Shown piece after piece: positions 63,995 through 64,000 of a stretch of DNA of 64,000 nt. Source of the stretch: Ooceraea biroi (Eukaryota > Arthropoda > Insecta > Hymenoptera > Formicidae); assembly GCF_003672135.1 (NCBI RefSeq), contig NC_039510.1, positions 11,718,001 to 11,782,000 on the forward strand, given 5' to 3'. The notes below the pieces were generated by a model. It searched no databases. It was not told where the DNA came from and saw only the letters and a list, made by a program, of their open reading frames with translations. Numbering within the stretch: position 1 is the stretch's first letter; each line of letters begins with the position of its first letter. Both the position numbers and the translations under genes were made by a program.

Positions 63995-64000
63995 GGAAGA

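Overview
The window reads as nuclear DNA of an insect, most likely a hymenopteran such as an ant. Coding regions are broken into short exons by mostly short, AT-rich GT-AG introns, upstream regions are CpG-rich, and proteins rebuilt exon by exon have family-typical lengths. The lineage is an inference from base composition and protein flavour, not proven.

Layout. Positions 1-14.3 kb hold no gene I can recognise, only an internally deleted Tc1/mariner-type transposon (3305-4169), a perfect 23-bp hairpin (10006-10056), a 30-bp palindrome (6132-6161) and simple repeats. From about 14.3 kb to 50.6 kb is a dense run of housekeeping genes: SSU72 (+), LSG1 (-), WDR33 (-), RBM48 (+), a CDCA3/Tome-1-like gene (-), a ten-finger C2H2 zinc-finger gene (+), a DCN1-like gene of the DCUN1D4/5 group (+), a seven-transmembrane chemoreceptor-like gene (-) and NOL10 (-). 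Profilin (+) follows, with its first exon at 50632-50742 and its second after an 8.7-kb intron at 59424-59693. From 59.7 kb to the end nothing is recognisable, but the last few hundred bases look like a CpG-rich promoter.

Functional themes. Several genes act on RNA or ribosomes: SSU72 and WDR33 belong to the mRNA 3'-end machinery, RBM48 supports splicing of U12-type introns, and NOL10 and LSG1 act in ribosome biogenesis. Two genes serve the ubiquitin system or the cell cycle (DCN1-like and CDCA3-like), and profilin controls actin. Three head-to-head pairs (WDR33/RBM48, CDCA3-like/zinc finger, NOL10/profilin) suggest shared promoter regions.

Most notable points. SSU72 intron 2 carries near-perfect U12-type signals, and its retention would place a stop codon exactly at the junction. 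Profilin exon 2 starts with a perfect donor motif directly behind its acceptor, like a recursive splice site. Two abutting small frames near 42.3-42.5 kb may be an unannotated small membrane protein. The zinc-finger protein has a degenerate duplication inside its acidic linker. I found no CRISPR, tRNA, rRNA or bacterial-type system. All gene models were built by eye from the sequence and have no transcript support.
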